DNA from: Portulaca oleracea
Taxonomy: Eukaryota > Streptophyta > Magnoliopsida > Caryophyllales > Portulacaceae
NCBI GenBank assembly: GCA_029582165.1
Contig: CM055882.1
Coordinates: 15,943,001-16,007,000, forward strand
Length of the DNA: 64,000 bases
Reading direction: 5' to 3'
Shown: positions 1 to 11,365 of the stretch, in pieces
How positions within the stretch are numbered: position 1 is the stretch's first letter
Layout of the letters: each line of letters opens with the position of its first letter
Position numbers and translations under genes: made by a program
Notes under the pieces: generated by a model
What the model was told of the DNA's origin: nothing
The model's input: only the letters and a program-made list of their open reading frames with translations
The model's database searches: none

Positions 1-317
1 CACAATGGAAACACTGCATTGTATTGAATCTGAGATGCTTCTAACTCCCATAGCATTATAGACCTCGCGCAATTTCACTGCTGAGATTGCGCTACTTTTG
101 GGGAACCAGACAAATAAAAGGAGAGTCGGTAAGACTCATGAAAGTTTTTTTCAGCCATAAATTATCAGGAACAATGACACTCTCATCAGGTAATAACATT
201 ATCCTCTTGACTATTGACATATATAGCTTAGTTGTAGATGTCATAGAAAAGTGTTGAGTTTGGATGCTTTTGGTTGTTATAAGTAAGTGAGCTCACCTAG
301 CAAATTAGTGTGTTGAC
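1..317 (+). other. Leader region of the CACTA transposase gene
   Basis: No coding potential is seen here. It precedes the first transposase ATG (318) and probably contains 5' UTR or promoter sequence of the CACTA element. The CACTA left terminus and its subterminal repeats are not recognisable, so it is inner sequence of the element rather than its end. Confidence 0.4.
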
Positions 318-3300
318 ATGCACAAATTGACAACTTTGAAATCTAATTCGGTCAACTTTGCAGATTTGAACAAAATGGAAAATACTAGGAATTGGATGTA
401 TGAGAGAATCGATGAGGAGGGGTATCTTAGCAAAGAGTTTGTTAGAGGGGTGAAAGAAGAATTTTTGCCGGTTGCTAAACAAACCATTAGCTTCCAATCG
501 GATAAAGTACTTAGGTGTCCATGTTCAAAGTGTAAAAACATGAAACACCAACGTGAGGACAATGTTAAGGTGCACTTGTACAAAAATGGGTTCGTACCAC
601 GTTATTTTGTGTGGACGAGTCACGGTGAGTGTACGTGCCTCCGTTGCCACGATCCTCAACCAAACGTCGAACCAAATTGAAGGGTCGTCGAGGCGATGTG
701 TTAGACCCAATGCAAGAAATGCTCACGGATGCCATCGAGATTTATCGTCCAACGTGTTCAAACAATAGAGAATGAGCCGGATGGAGGGCAAAAATTTCTT
801 GAAATGTTAGAAGCGTCCCAAACGACCTTTGTATGAGGTTGCGGTATCACGGTTGTCGAGTGTCTCGGCTTGTTAACATAAAATGTGAGTATAATCTCCT
901 AACAAAGCCGTGAGATACCGCTAGCCCTCATGAAAGACATTTTCCCCCCTGTTAATGAAATGACGGACACGTACCACTCGTCGAAGAAGTTACTTAAAGC
1001 TTTAGAACTTCCGCGTGTCCAAAGGGGTGTATGTTGTTTTGGAAGGAGAACTCCATGCTCGATAGTTGCAACTTTTGCGGTGCTGATCGATATGTGCGGA
1101 CAATGGACAAGGGTAAAAAGATCGCCCACAAGGAGCTCATATACTTTCCAATCGGTCCGCGGTTGCAAAGGTTATACTTGACTAAGACATCAGCAGAGCA
1201 AATGAGGTGGCACTCAACAAATGTTCGAGGGGAAGGTCACATGGTTCATCCGTGTGATGGTGAAGCTTGGAAACATTTTGATGCCACTCACAAAGAGTTC
1301 GCATCGGAACCACGCAATGTGCGGTTGGGTATATGCACGGATGGTTTCGCCCCTTTCGGTAGTTTCGGGCAAACTTATTCTACATGGCATTATAGCTACC
1401 CCTACAATTTGCCTCCGTGGCTTTGCATGAAGAAGCCTTACATGTTCCTCGCGCTCTTGATTCCTGGTCCGAAAAGTCCAAAAGGAAACTTGGACGTATA
1501 CATGCAGCCGTTAATAGACGAGTTGAAACAGTTGTGGGTGGAGGGTGTAGACACGCATGATGTGTCTTTGAAGGAAACGTTCAGAATGAAAGCGTCCGTG
1601 TTGTGGACAATAAGCGATTTTCCAGTGCGGTATGCTTTTCGGGTGGACCACCGCGAGTAAGCTAGCTTGTCCATATTGCATGGACAAAACAAAATCACGA
1701 TGGCTGAAACATGGGAGGAAAGCAGTCATGGTTTGATTGTCATTGATTTCTCCCAATGGACCATCCTTATCGTACTAACAAGAGTGCGTTTTCAAAAATC
1801 GAGAAGAACATTCACCTCCACCCCTCGCCTTGAGGGGAGCCAAGTTTGGGAACAAGTGTCAAGATTGCCAACATCTACTCAACAACAAGGCAATGTTGAC
1901 GGCTATCTTCAATGTCACAATTGGCATAAAAAGAGCATATTTTGGGAGCTACCGTATTGGAAAAACCTGCTAATTAGACACAACTTAGATGTCATGCATG
2001 TTGAGAAAAATGTGTTTGAGCAGGTGTTGAACACCATCATGGACATCAAAGGAAAGACAAAAAATGATGACAACTCTAAGAAGGACCTAGCCGCTCATTG
2101 TAAGCGTCGCCGGGTTGATAAAGATATGACAGGTGGAGCTGCATATGTCTAAAGAGGAGCGTAAGGCATTATGTCAGTGGCTTAAAGACCTCAAACTTCC
2201 CGACGGATATGCAAGCAACCTAGGTAGATGTGTAGATATTAACATATCAAGATTACATGGTATGAAGAGTCATGATTGTCATGTTTTCATGGAGAGGTTG
2301 TTACCAATTGGCGTTAGGGAGTTGCTTCCTCAGAATGTTTGGAAAGCCCTGACGGAACTAAGCCAATTTTTTAGAGACTTGTGTGCCTCCAAGGTTAGTG
2401 TTGATGATATGGTCCGGTTGGAGATGAACATACCGGAAATTATATGCAAACTGGAGATGATTTTCCTTCCCGCATTCTTCAATGTGATGGAGCATCTTCC
2501 AATACACCTTCCATATGAAGCAGCTAAAGGTGGACCGGTGCAGTATAGGTGGATGTACCCTTTCGAAAGGTAATTAAATTTTTGTATTGCATTTAGGACC
2601 CGCCTTTTTTCTTTGTAGTGTATTTTTATTAAACATTTAGGACCCGCCTTTTTTTTGTAACGCATTCCTCGACGCGTGGTGGTTGTCAAATGTTGTAGAT
2701 TTCTGCATCATTTGAAGAAGAAGGTTGGCAACAAGGCATGCGTTGAAAGCTCAATATGTAATGCGTTCTAAACGGAAGAGATTTCCAACTTTTGTGCTGC
2801 ATACTTTGCACCGGAAGTGCACACAAAATCAAGGGACCTTCCAAGGAACTCATGCCCCGAGTTGGGTGATGCATCCGACGGGAATGGAGCAATACCTGAG
2901 TTGTTTTCATCGAACATTGGGTACTCTCCAGCTGTAGGGAAGAAAAGATTCCTAGACCAACAAGAATATGAGGCTGCACATGAATATGTCCTTTCAAACT
3001 CCAATTTAATGACTGAATATGAAAGGTACATATACAACATAACTTAATTAGATCGGCATTTCAATTATCAATAACTTATTTATCCAGTAGAATATTCACC
3101 TATGTTGACTTATTTCAGTCAATTTGAGGAAGAGATGGCCTGTTTGTATCCACGTACGCCGCATGGTGAATTTTGGAACAGACATCGCAAAGAATTCCCC
3201 CGTTGGCTGAGAAGACAATTTGAGTTGTTTGGTTTTAAATTATTGGTTAACATAGGTTACATGAGATTAATTTCGCAATTATTAATCAACATTGTAGGTT

Positions 3301-3921
3301 TTGTCATCCGGTGAAGGAGACGAAGTTGTTACTGCTTTAGCGAATGGCCCTAGGAAGGATGTTTTATCTTGGGCTCATTTCTACATTAACAACTTCAATT
3401 TCCATGCTTACCGTGCCGATAATAAAACAACGAATGCAAATTATGGGGTGTGTGTCAAAGGGGTGAATGGAACTGACTTCTACGGGATTTTGAAAGAGGT
3501 TATTGAGTTAGTTTATACTGGGCGTAGTAGGGAACACAAAGTCCACTTGTTCAAGGTTGAATGGTTCGACCCGGGTCAAGGTGGCGCAGTCGTGCATGAT
3601 CATTACAAGCTTGTTGACGTTAACCAAGCAAAGAGGTATAGGGTGTATGAGCCTTTTGTGTTGGCATCTCAGGCTACACAAGTGGTGTACATCCATTACC
3701 CAACAACCAAGAAGGATAGATCATCATGGACTGCTACACTGACAATTAAGGCAAGACAAACAATAGATGGACTCGATGATCATGATGGAGCATTTCAGGA
3801 AGACAACAATGTGGACCCCCCATCACTTGCTGAGTTCGACCTACTTGACGATCGAGATGGAAATGAAGCATTGGAAAACGCCACATTTGTTGAGTTGCTT
3901 AGTGATGATGATGATGAGTAG
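318..3921 (+). pseudogene. TNP2-like CACTA transposase, frameshifted
   Basis: This is the broken catalytic transposase gene of the CACTA element. 318-680 encodes a transposase-associated domain (start MHKLTTLK) with a CxC-type motif, LRCPCSKCK. 930-1660 covers the TNP2 core in two frames, including MLFWKENSMLD and PWLCMKKPYMFLALLIPGPKS. 1920-2120 continues the core with LDVMHVEKNVFEQVL. 2145-2573 is a DUF4218 domain, continued at about 2690-3030. 3301-3921 is a DUF4216 domain ending in an acidic tail. Frame changes near 700-930, 1030, 1660-1900 and 2700 and several stops show decay. 2574-2690, 3048-3120 and 3230-3300 may be former introns. The protein would bind element ends and catalyse excision and insertion. 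Confidence 0.85.
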
Positions 3922-4111
3922 GTTGCACGTGTAGGTTCTTTTGTTTGAACTGTCATTTGGTTTTATTACGTTGTGCGATTAACAATTTAGAATTTTATTG
4001 TTTTATTTTGTTTGGTTATAATTTAATTTGTTTTCATGGTTGTTATTCGATTACTCACTGCATGCATCAAATGTAAAATAATTTTAAATTCATTATTTTT
4101 GCGGTCAATTA

Positions 4112-6396
4112 TTGGTTATTATAGTGCAGCTTAAGAAAACGCCATGTCCCCACCATCCCCTCTATGGAAGATCCAGCCCGGTAATCCTATCGACCCAATC
4201 CGACCCGAAAATCCCCCTCATTAGGGGGGAAGACTGGTATGTCAACTTTAATTTTAGTCAATACATAATAATTAACAAATATTGTGCCTCTCTCAATTAT
4301 TGCTCGTTTCTTGTAGGATCTCAATGCCTGAGGTTACTAAGGTCGTGTCGGATAGTCTAAAATCTCATTACCAAGGGGAGGCTCTTAGTGCTGGTGATAT
4401 GAAAGATCCTGAGAAAATGGTTTATTGGTCGTATTTCTATGTAAGAATACAATCCTTCGGAACCTAATTATTTTATTTGGATTTCGTTATTATATATGGG
4501 ACAGTAAATATGTGTTTAATTGTTTTAATTGTTATTGTATAGCAACGTTTCGAATATGAAATGGACCTGGCTCAGGAAGTCTTGAACATGTGGCATAGCA
4601 AATTCAGCGACCTCCTTAAGGGCACAGTCTCTGGAGAAACATACCCCAAGGAACAAACCAATCCCCATTTGTCGGATGAAATCCGGGCGAGGATATGGGC
4701 TAAGCGAGAGGAAGAGGCCTATAAGCGTCGGTCGAGGCATAACGCGAATCGGAACAAAGCCGGACGAATAAGCACTACGGTGGGGCGATGTCCGCCGGTA
4801 AATACTTGCGAAAACTGGTAAGCCTCCCATCATCTTTAACTTTGACGTTTTTCATCAATACAAATTATCAGGTAATATATGTAATGTTTCTAAATATATT
4901 CCTAGGCTAGTGACGGGATCCATCCATCCCCCGCGGACGTCATAGAGCACTATCATTGTAAACAAGACGCCCACGGCAACAAGCAATGGACTGACCCGAA
5001 GGCGGCCAAAGTTTATGTAAGTCATTTTCTTCTAAAATTAGTTTAATAATTTATTTGTTGGAATTGTTGTTGGAAGTGGGAATGTGCAACTCATGTTTAG
5101 AAACGAGCGTGTGGCTCGATAGGATTAATCGGCGTGTGGCCGTATATCGAAACTTGATTGTATGTGTTGGAATTGTTGTTGGAAGTTGGAATGTGCAACT
5201 TATGTTTAGAAACGAGCGTGTGGTTCGATAGGATTAATCGGCGTGTGGCCGTATATTGTTACTTGATTATATGTGTTGGAATTGTTGTTGGAAGTTGGAA
5301 TGTGCAACTTATGTTTAGAAACGAGCGTGTGGCTCGATAGGATTAATCGGCGTGTGGCCGTATATTGTTACTTGATTGTATGTGTTGGAATTGTTGTTGG
5401 AAGTTGGAATGTGCAACTTATGTTTAGAAACGAGCGTGTGGCTCGATAGGATTAATCGGCGTGTGGCCGTATATTGTTACTTGATTATATGTGTTGGAAT
5501 TGTTGTTGGAAGTTGGAATGTGCAACTTATGTTTAGAAACGAGCGTGTGGCTCGATAGGATTAATCGGCGTGTGACCGTATATTGAAACTTGATTGTATG
5601 TGTTGGAATTGTTGTTGGAAGTTGGAAATTCTGGGGTGTGTGTAACTTATGTTTAGAAACGAGCGCGTGACTCGATAGGATTGTATATGTTCAAATGTTC
5701 GTTGTGGTAAAGTGGGCATGTGACCCCTTATTCTACAAGTCGAGTTTATATTGTAATTTGCAGGTTAATGTTTTGTATTATGAATTTGGTATAGTCCATA
5801 TTACAAAGGAAACTCTGCCGAAATTTCTATGTAACTCTCCCTATATTACCTTAACTGTGGCATCTATTGATAATGTGTTTTGACAACAAACAACATGACC
5901 ACTTTGCTTTACGTTTAGTTGTGGTTACTAATTATCATTAATATTGATAATTTGCAGAATGAATATCTTGAGCAAGTATCTGCAGCGGGCTTGGAGCCCA
6001 ATACTGTGGAAGCCAACGCGGTGTTCTACAATGTCGCTGGTGGGTTCTCGGTCAAGAATCAGTCTGTCTATGGCCTTGGATCCTCGACGGGCATGTTCTA
6101 CGAAAGGCCGGCCCGCTATGCACGCCACAATGGTCAGGGTTCTTCTTCCTCATCCGCCGCCCCTACCCCATCTGCTTATGCTTCCATGTTGGCTGAAACA
6201 CAGTCTTCAGAGTCAAGTCTCCCAATACCAGCAGCTGTTGAGCCAACTTGAAGGAAGATTGTCCCAAGTAGAACAAAATCAACAGCAGCAGCAGGGGACG
6301 CCTTCCAGTGGTCAATTCTCTCCATCTAACTTCATTAATGACCCCCTTCTTCATAGTGTTTTTGAGGACAACTTTAAAAACTTGTCAGATATGTAA
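4112..6396 (+). pseudogene. Second CACTA protein (Transposase_24 / TNPA-like), decayed multi-exon gene
   Basis: Exon-like blocks lie downstream of the transposase in the same orientation. Around 4320-4450 reads MPEVTKVVSDSLKSHYQG. 4546-4800 contains the KFSDLLKGTVSG and RARIWAKREEEAYKRRS region typical of the plant Ptta/En/Spm family. 4912-5018 contains HPSPADVIEHYHCKQDAHG followed by a GT donor. 5958-6251 contains NEYLEQVSAAGLEP and GGFSVKNQSVYGLGSS. A further block with a glutamine-rich stretch ends at a stop at 6394-6396. Proteins of this family accompany TNP2 and may bind subterminal repeats. The blocks lie in different frames, separated by intron-sized spacers, the largest of which (5019-5957) holds a minisatellite. 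Exact exon edges are inferred. Confidence 0.7.
5057..5680 (+). repeat. 109-bp minisatellite, about 5.7 copies
   Basis: The word GTTGGAATTGTTGTTGGAAG recurs at 5057, 5166, 5275, 5384, 5493 and 5602, exactly 109 bp apart each time. Copies 2-5 are almost identical. The first copy and the last, partial copy are more diverged, and the last has a short insertion near 5625. Each unit carries ATGTTTAGAAACGAGCGTGT. It lies in the presumed intron between the 4912-5018 and 5958-6251 blocks of the second CACTA gene. Confidence 0.95.
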
Positions 6397-6399
6397 TAT

Positions 6400-6946
6400 A
6401 TTTTGCGACCGTTGACTAGCGACCGTTGACTTGCAACCGTTGACTATATATATATATATATATGCTACTGTTTGCGACCATTCATTTTTATATACATATT
6501 ATTATTTGCGACCATTCATTTTGTGACCGTTTGGCACATACACTTCAAATATATTCTGGACAGGTTGTATTACCTGAAACCCTCGACAAAAAATGTTTTT
6601 TAAAAAAAAATAAAATGGGCGACCGTTCAGCTGAACGGTCGCTAAGTAACGACCGTTAGCTAACGGTCACAACTGATAACGACCGTTCATAAACGGTCAC
6701 AGATGTGAACGACCGTTCATTGAACGGTCGCTAATTAGCGACCGTTCAATGAACGGTCGTTCACATCTGTGACCGTTTATGAACGGTGGTTATCAAGCGA
6801 CCGTTCAAAAGAACGGTCGCCGCCCACAAACGACGATTCGAGGCGCCGCCAACGGCCGCGATGATGAACGCCGCCCCGCAACGACCGTTCAAGCTAAATT
6901 GTGACCGTTCATAACGGTCTTATTTTTGTTACCATGTTGTAATGTT
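6400..6946 (+). repeat. CACTA right subterminal repeat region
   Basis: Direct and inverted copies of a 10-bp motif, CGACCGTTCA / TGAACGGTCG, recur through this segment, with the densest run at 6618-6830. Short GCGACCGTTGAC variants lie at 6402-6445 next to a (TA)n tract at 6446-6464. In CACTA elements such subterminal repeats bind the accessory protein and set transposition competence. The terminal bases around 6936-6946 look like a decayed CACTA end. Confidence 0.8.
6674..6795. repeat. 122-bp near-perfect palindrome in CACTA subterminal repeats
   Basis: The left arm 6674-6734 and right arm 6735-6795 are 61-base reverse complements with one mismatch seen by eye (near 6789) and no loop. The centre is CTAATTAG at 6731-6738. 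Each arm contains several CGACCGTTCA-type motifs. Transcribed, it would make a long hairpin. Confidence 0.9.
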
Positions 6947-6974
6947 ATGAGATTGGCACCGCTGAACCGAATTG

Positions 6975-7480
6975 ATGTCAGTTTATATTCCACAATCTTC
7001 CCATCCACCCTAGATGGAGAGGCGAAAGTGTAGTATCACGCACCGCCATCTCAAACCAAGGTCGATTGAAATGAGCTATTCAAAGCCTTCATCAATCATT
7101 ATAACCGCATTCAGAAGAAGCAAGCCACGGTGGATGACTTGACCACCATGAAGCAAAAGGACGATGAATTCTTCCTATAGTATTTCGAGAGATGGCACAC
7201 CAAACTGTCCCACATCAATGAAACTATTCCTCTCCGCCTACAGTTGTCCACTTTCAAGCAAGGACTCAAGAGCAGCTTATCCCGACACTTAGGGTACCAC
7301 GTCATTAAAGATTTCGATTACCTGAAGGACATCTGCGTCCAGATAGAAGCCATAAACAATGACAAGGCTACTACACTTGGTTAGAAAGGTTCTAGCTCTA
7401 AAGGAGGGCCACTAGTGCAACTAGCCACCCTCCTAAGATTATTGAGACTAATTCCATCCGACGTAAAAGACCCTTTGTAC
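6975..7480 (+). pseudogene. Gag (retrotrans_gag) domain remnant
   Basis: One frame reads INHYNRIQKKQATVDDLTTMKQ, then FERWHTKLSHINETIPLRLQ and FKQGLKSSLSRHLG, the usual Gypsy gag pattern of a DESF-like motif followed by FERW. Stops at about 7050, 7069, 7180 and 7382 interrupt it (for example TAG just before YFERW). It would form the nucleocapsid shell if intact. Confidence 0.65.
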
Positions 7481-7503
7481 TAAAATATGAGACCTACACG
7501 CCA

Positions 7504-8208
7504 TTGGATGTTCATTATACTCAGGCTCTCGATCGACTGGTCAAGAAGGGCATCTTAGTTTTCCCCTTACCAAAAGACGAACCGGACATCAAAGGAAGGA
7601 ATTGGGATGCCAGCCAGTTCTGTCGTTATCATCGCTGCCGAGGACATGATACTGAAATGTGCTGGTCCCTCAAAAATAAAGTTGAGGATATGATAAGGAC
7701 AGGGACACTCCATATGCCAAAAGCAGTAAGGAAGCCCAATAACAAGGATAACCCCATGCCCGAGCACATCAACGTCATCTTCAATGAGATTCCTCACTTC
7801 GACCTCTCCTCCTTGATCGTCGAGGTAAGCCGACCTGTCCCAGAGATATTTGAGATTCAAGAAGGGTTATCCATCCATGACATTTGGGATAGTGATGATG
7901 ATGATGAGTATGAGCATCCTAAAGAAGACTGGGTCGAAAAGGATGAACAAGCTATAGACGGTGTAACATTCCTCACCCGGTCTGGCCGCCACAACAATAG
8001 GAACACCAACACTCCCGTGGTTGTTCCTAATCCTGCTCTAGTTAGTAATGACAACCCGACTCCTTCAGAATATCTTCTACTCACTCAGCTTAAGAGGACC
8101 AAGGCTGAAATCACCATATGGCAATTACTATGTACATCACAAGTCCACCGACAGAGGCTGCTAAGTGCTTTCAGCAAGCTAACTGTCCCCCCCTACAATG
8201 ACCCATGA
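7504..8208 (+). pseudogene. Gag C-terminal region with CHHC zinc knuckle
   Basis: An open frame of 234 codons. It starts with a helix-rich block ending in the knuckle CRYHRCRGHDTEMC (about residues 40-53, pattern C-x2-H-x4-H-x4-C). This knuckle form is known from Ogre/Tat-type Gypsy gag proteins and binds element RNA. Acidic stretches follow (DSDDDDE, about residue 130). The frame continues from the gag remnant upstream after stops, so the ATG at 7504 is internal and not a true start. The 3' end runs into the protease region in another frame. Confidence 0.65.
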
Positions 8209-9115
8209 GTCCTTAGTCGCTCATGTGACCACCAACCAAGGGGTAATTGCCTTTGGAGACGAAGACCTGCCTAAAAGGGGAGCATCCCACAACAAATCCC
8301 TGTATCTTACGGTGCAATGCTCCAATAAGACCATTCCCTTGGTACTGGTAGACAATGGATCAACTGTAAATGTGTGACCATGAAGGACGACACAAAAGCT
8401 AGGGGTTCAATAGAAACACCTAATCCAGAATGGTGTGCAACTTCGAGCTTATGATAATTCTCCTCGAAAGTCGGTTGGATCGATAATACTGCCCATCACC
8501 ACGGAAAACATCACTCGGAACATTGAGTTTGTGGTGCTGGACATCCTAGCTTCTCAACATACTTTTAGGAAGGCCCTGGCTTCACGAGTACAACGCCATA
8601 TCATCCACTCTACACCAGAAAGTGAAGATGATGGTCCAAGGCCAAGTGATCACAATCTCAGGAGAACCCATCTGTGTTGTCTTTACTCCCAATCAACCTT
8701 AGAAGTGGAACACAGTTCTATGGACGAAGAGCTGTAGAACTTTGAAGTGGTAGCGGTCTTGAGCAAGGACGAAGTTCCATTGGACTTCGATCCCTACTCA
8801 AACCCCAAGGTCCACTTGATTCTTAAAATGTAGGGTTTCTTTACCAGAATGTCGTTAGGAAAAAATCCAAAGAACAAGATTCCTCCTGTGATAAGGACCT
8901 TCAAGAAAAAGGGGAGATTCAGCTTGGGATATAAAATGACTGAGAAGGAGGTCAAGCTTGCAAAGATGGCCATAGCTGAACAAAAGAGGATGGAAAACCC
9001 TCCAACCTTGTACCAGATGAAGCCCTATCCTCTCACTTTGAATAGGCAATTCGTCAAGGAAGGAGACGACTTCCCTTACTATGGCTTCCCAAAGCCCTTT
9101 TACCTAAAGAACTAG
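8209..9115 (+). pseudogene. Aspartic protease and G-patch-like segment of Gypsy element
   Basis: 8290-8385 reads LYLTVQCSNKTIPLVLVDNG followed by STVNV, with the retropepsin active-site motif D-N-G-S kept intact, then a stop at 8377-8379. 8435-8570 continues as QLRAYDNSPRKSVGSI and FVVLDILAS. After a frameshift near 8570 the expected GRPWLHEYNAISSTLHQKVK follows. 8740-9115 contains LGKNPKNKIPPVIRTFKKKG and SLGYKM, which resembles the glycine-rich G-patch found after protease in some plant Gypsy elements. A stop at 9113-9115 ends the last open frame, and there is no reverse transcriptase beyond it. Confidence 0.65.
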
Positions 9116-9139
9116 GGGGTCCAGATAGCTGGACTAGAA

Positions 9140-9290
9140 ATATTCAAGGACTGCTCCAATCATCAACTCGAACCAATCATCAACTCAATTGTAAATTGGT
9201 AGCTTGCAGAGGTACTATTTCTCTCATACGCGTACTCAAACCAATCATCAACACGATTGTAAATTGGTACCAGTATAACCTTGCAAAGAT
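9140..9290 (+). repeat. Short tandem duplication downstream of the Gypsy fragment
   Basis: CCAATCATCAAC-x-CGA and TTGTAAATTGGTA recur two to three times across this stretch, giving an imperfect duplication of roughly 80-90 bp. It may be part of the same Gypsy element. Confidence 0.5.
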
Positions 9291-9299
9291 TGAGTGGAT

Positions 9300-9914
9300 C
9301 CACATATATTAGCCATGTAAACAAATTTTGAGAAACAATAAAACAATAATTGTTCTACTCTAATTATCGTAAGTTAAGTTTTTACATTAAAACAACTTTG
9401 AAGGTTATAGTTTTTGAAATATACTTGTCATTCCCTAACTTGGATGAGGATGAGTCAAATTGATTTGAACTACTGCAACATCATAAATACATCTGACGAA
9501 AAACTATAAGAAAATATAATTAGTAAATACTGTATCTATCTAAAGTAGTAACTAATAATTAAGAGTAAGGGTCTGTCAAATTGCAGGATAAATTTTTTTT
9601 TTGTCTAAATTTATCAAAATTAAAAAGTAAAAACTTTTTAATTTTTATATATTAGCGTAAATTTGTCAAAAGTTACCAAAAATTACCGAAATTTACCCAA
9701 ATTTAATTTTTTACCCTTGAATTTTACACACTCTTATTGAGAAAATTACTTAACAGAATGTGAAATGAGGTGTTGGGTTTGTTGGGCTGAAAATAAGAAG
9801 AGGGAAAAGGTTATGGATGGTCAAAGTGTCATTCAGTGTTCTGACTCAATCTCTCTCCCCTTTCTTATTCACGCATAACAGAGCAGGAGAATGAGAAAGA
9901 GGTAGAGGGTTTGG
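9300..9914. other. AT-rich intergenic sequence
   Basis: No coding signal is seen. The last 150 bases become pyrimidine-rich and then GAGA-rich (CTCTCTCCCC, then GAGAAAGAGG) just before the Copia insertion point. Together with 14702-14920 this could be the promoter or first exon of something now disrupted, but nothing identifies it. Confidence 0.4.
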
Positions 9915-9919
9915 GGACG

Positions 9920-10148
9920 TGATAAACATCATAATATAAAAAACTTAGCATACACCTAATTAGTTTCCTTCTAACAGAATCTCGATTCTGTTATTAGAAT
10001 ATTAGCTTTGAGACACCTATATATATCTCCTATTCTGTATATTTCCAATTATTACATTTCATTCTCTTATGAATAAAAGAAGGTTATATTCTCTCTCTTC
10101 TGCTTCTGTATTCTTCATTTTCATTTTGTGAGTTGATTGAAATCAACA
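9920..10148 (+). repeat. Copia 5' LTR
   Basis: Begins TGATAAACATC and ends AAATCAACA (TG...CA). It includes a CTATATATAT-type TATA region near 10018 and an AATAAA at 10072. Same length as the 3' copy. Confidence 0.9.
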
Positions 10149-10162
10149 TGGTATCAGAGTAG
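10149..10162 (+). other. Copia primer binding site (tRNA-iMet type)
   Basis: TGGTATCAGAG directly follows the 5' LTR, the standard complement of the initiator tRNA-Met 3' end used by plant Copia elements. Confidence 0.85.
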
Positions 10163-10271
10163 TTCAATCCTGCTCTCTGATTTGATTCTTCTACTCAGGT
10201 TCTTTCTTTGTTTCTCAAACGTTTGAGTTTCACCCATTTTGCATACTCTGTGTTATTTCCTTGTTGAATCC

Positions 10272-11365
10272 ATGTCAAATTTGCCTGAAATAGGGCCTTC
10301 TCACGTTCTGTTTCTACATCCCTCAAATAATCCAAACAGTGTTTTAGTAAACAACTTGCTGAATGGGAAAAATTACAGTTCTTGGAAGAAATCTATGGAA
10401 ATTGCTCTCATTGCCAAGAATAAATTGGAATTTGTTACTAGAAAATATCCTAAGCCAACAAATGAGAATTCTCCATTATTGCCACTGTAGAATCGTTGTG
10501 ACAAGATGGTGATACCATGGCTTTTGCATGCTGTTGAAACTACCATATCTGATAGCATCCTGTTTCGAACACCTCAAGGCATATTTGGGTTGACCTTCAG
10601 CAAAGATTTGGTCAATCAGATGGTACAAAATTGTTCCAGGTGAAAAGGGATCTGTATTCTATTTCTCAAAGGTAACTGTGATATAGCTTCTTATTTTACT
10701 CATATTAAGCGTCACTGGGATGAGAAAGATTCTATTATATCTATTCCCACATGTTCACATGGTATTGAGTGTGATGCCTATAAATATGTTCGTGAAATGC
10801 TTGCCAAAGAACAATTAATTCAATTACTAGTCGGGCTTAATGATGTATAAAAGGCTGTTAGAGGCAATATATTGATGAGTAAACCTCTTCCTGAAGTCAG
10901 TGAGGCTTATTATATTCTTCTACAAGAAGAAAATCAGAGGGAAATGTCCTCTAGTAGCCAGTTCATGCCTCAATCTGCCGCATTTAATTCTGATGCTGGT
11001 TGTAATGTTTACAACATTCAAGATTTCTCAATGGCTAATCATGCTAATTACAATGGGCGAAATGTGCCTCCTCCAAATTATTCTGGAATGAAATCTAATA
11101 ATCAAGGACCAAGATAAATTGATCAACATTCTTTCCAGCCTGGGAATGTTGGATATCCTAGGAATTCTATGTATCAATCTAGGTCTATTTTTTCCAATGA
11201 CTCAAACAAAAGCAACAATCAAGAAAAGGCAACAGGAGCCAAGAAACCTTTCTTTTGTGATTTTTGTAAAATACAAGGGCACACTATTGACAGATGTTAC
11301 AAATTTATGGCTATTCACCAAACTACAAACCCAAAGGAAAAAGAGTAGTTGCGTCAGTTACTCAA
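10272..11365 (+). pseudogene. Copia gag
   Basis: The start MSNLPEIGPSHVLFLHP at 10272 is followed by LNGKNYSSWKKSMEIAL, typical of the Copia gag N-terminus. A stop interrupts at 10488-10490, then other frames continue (for example SKPLPEVSEAYYILLQEE, about 10876-10930). A zinc knuckle CDFCKIQGHTIDRC (C-x2-C-x4-H-x4-C) lies at about 11257-11298 in yet another frame. The protein would package element RNA, but this copy is broken. Confidence 0.75.

Larger units (their letters stand above)
1..6946 (+). mobile_element. CACTA (En/Spm-like) DNA transposon, left end outside the window
   Basis: The region holds the two genes expected of an autonomous plant CACTA element in the usual order: a TNP2-like transposase (318-3921) and a second protein of the Transposase_24 type (about 4112-6396). 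They are followed by a subterminal repeat zone rich in the motif CGACCGTTCA and its complement. The right end is placed at about 6946, where the plus strand reads ATGTTGTAATG, a decayed form of the inverted CACTACAA terminus. The next three bases, TTA, could be one copy of the 3-bp target duplication. The matching left terminus is not seen, so the element starts before the window. Both genes carry stops and frameshifts, so this copy is probably not autonomous. Confidence 0.85.
6960..9300 (+). mobile_element. Ty3/Gypsy fragment, Ogre/Tat-like (gag to protease and G-patch)
   Basis: This is a decayed internal part of a non-chromovirus Gypsy element, directly downstream of the CACTA right end. 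In order it shows a retrotransposon gag domain (about 6975-7400), a gag C-terminus with a CHHC knuckle (7504-8208), an aspartic protease (about 8290-8700) and a G-patch-like segment (about 8800-8940). No reverse transcriptase or LTR was found, so it is truncated at both ends. The knuckle closely resembles that of the element at 16241-29757, so both are probably the same lineage. Confidence 0.75.

Noticed and set aside
5057..5680. Regular repeats resembling a CRISPR array
   Set aside because: The period is 109 bp with near-identical units and no unique spacers, in a plant transposon intron. It is a minisatellite.
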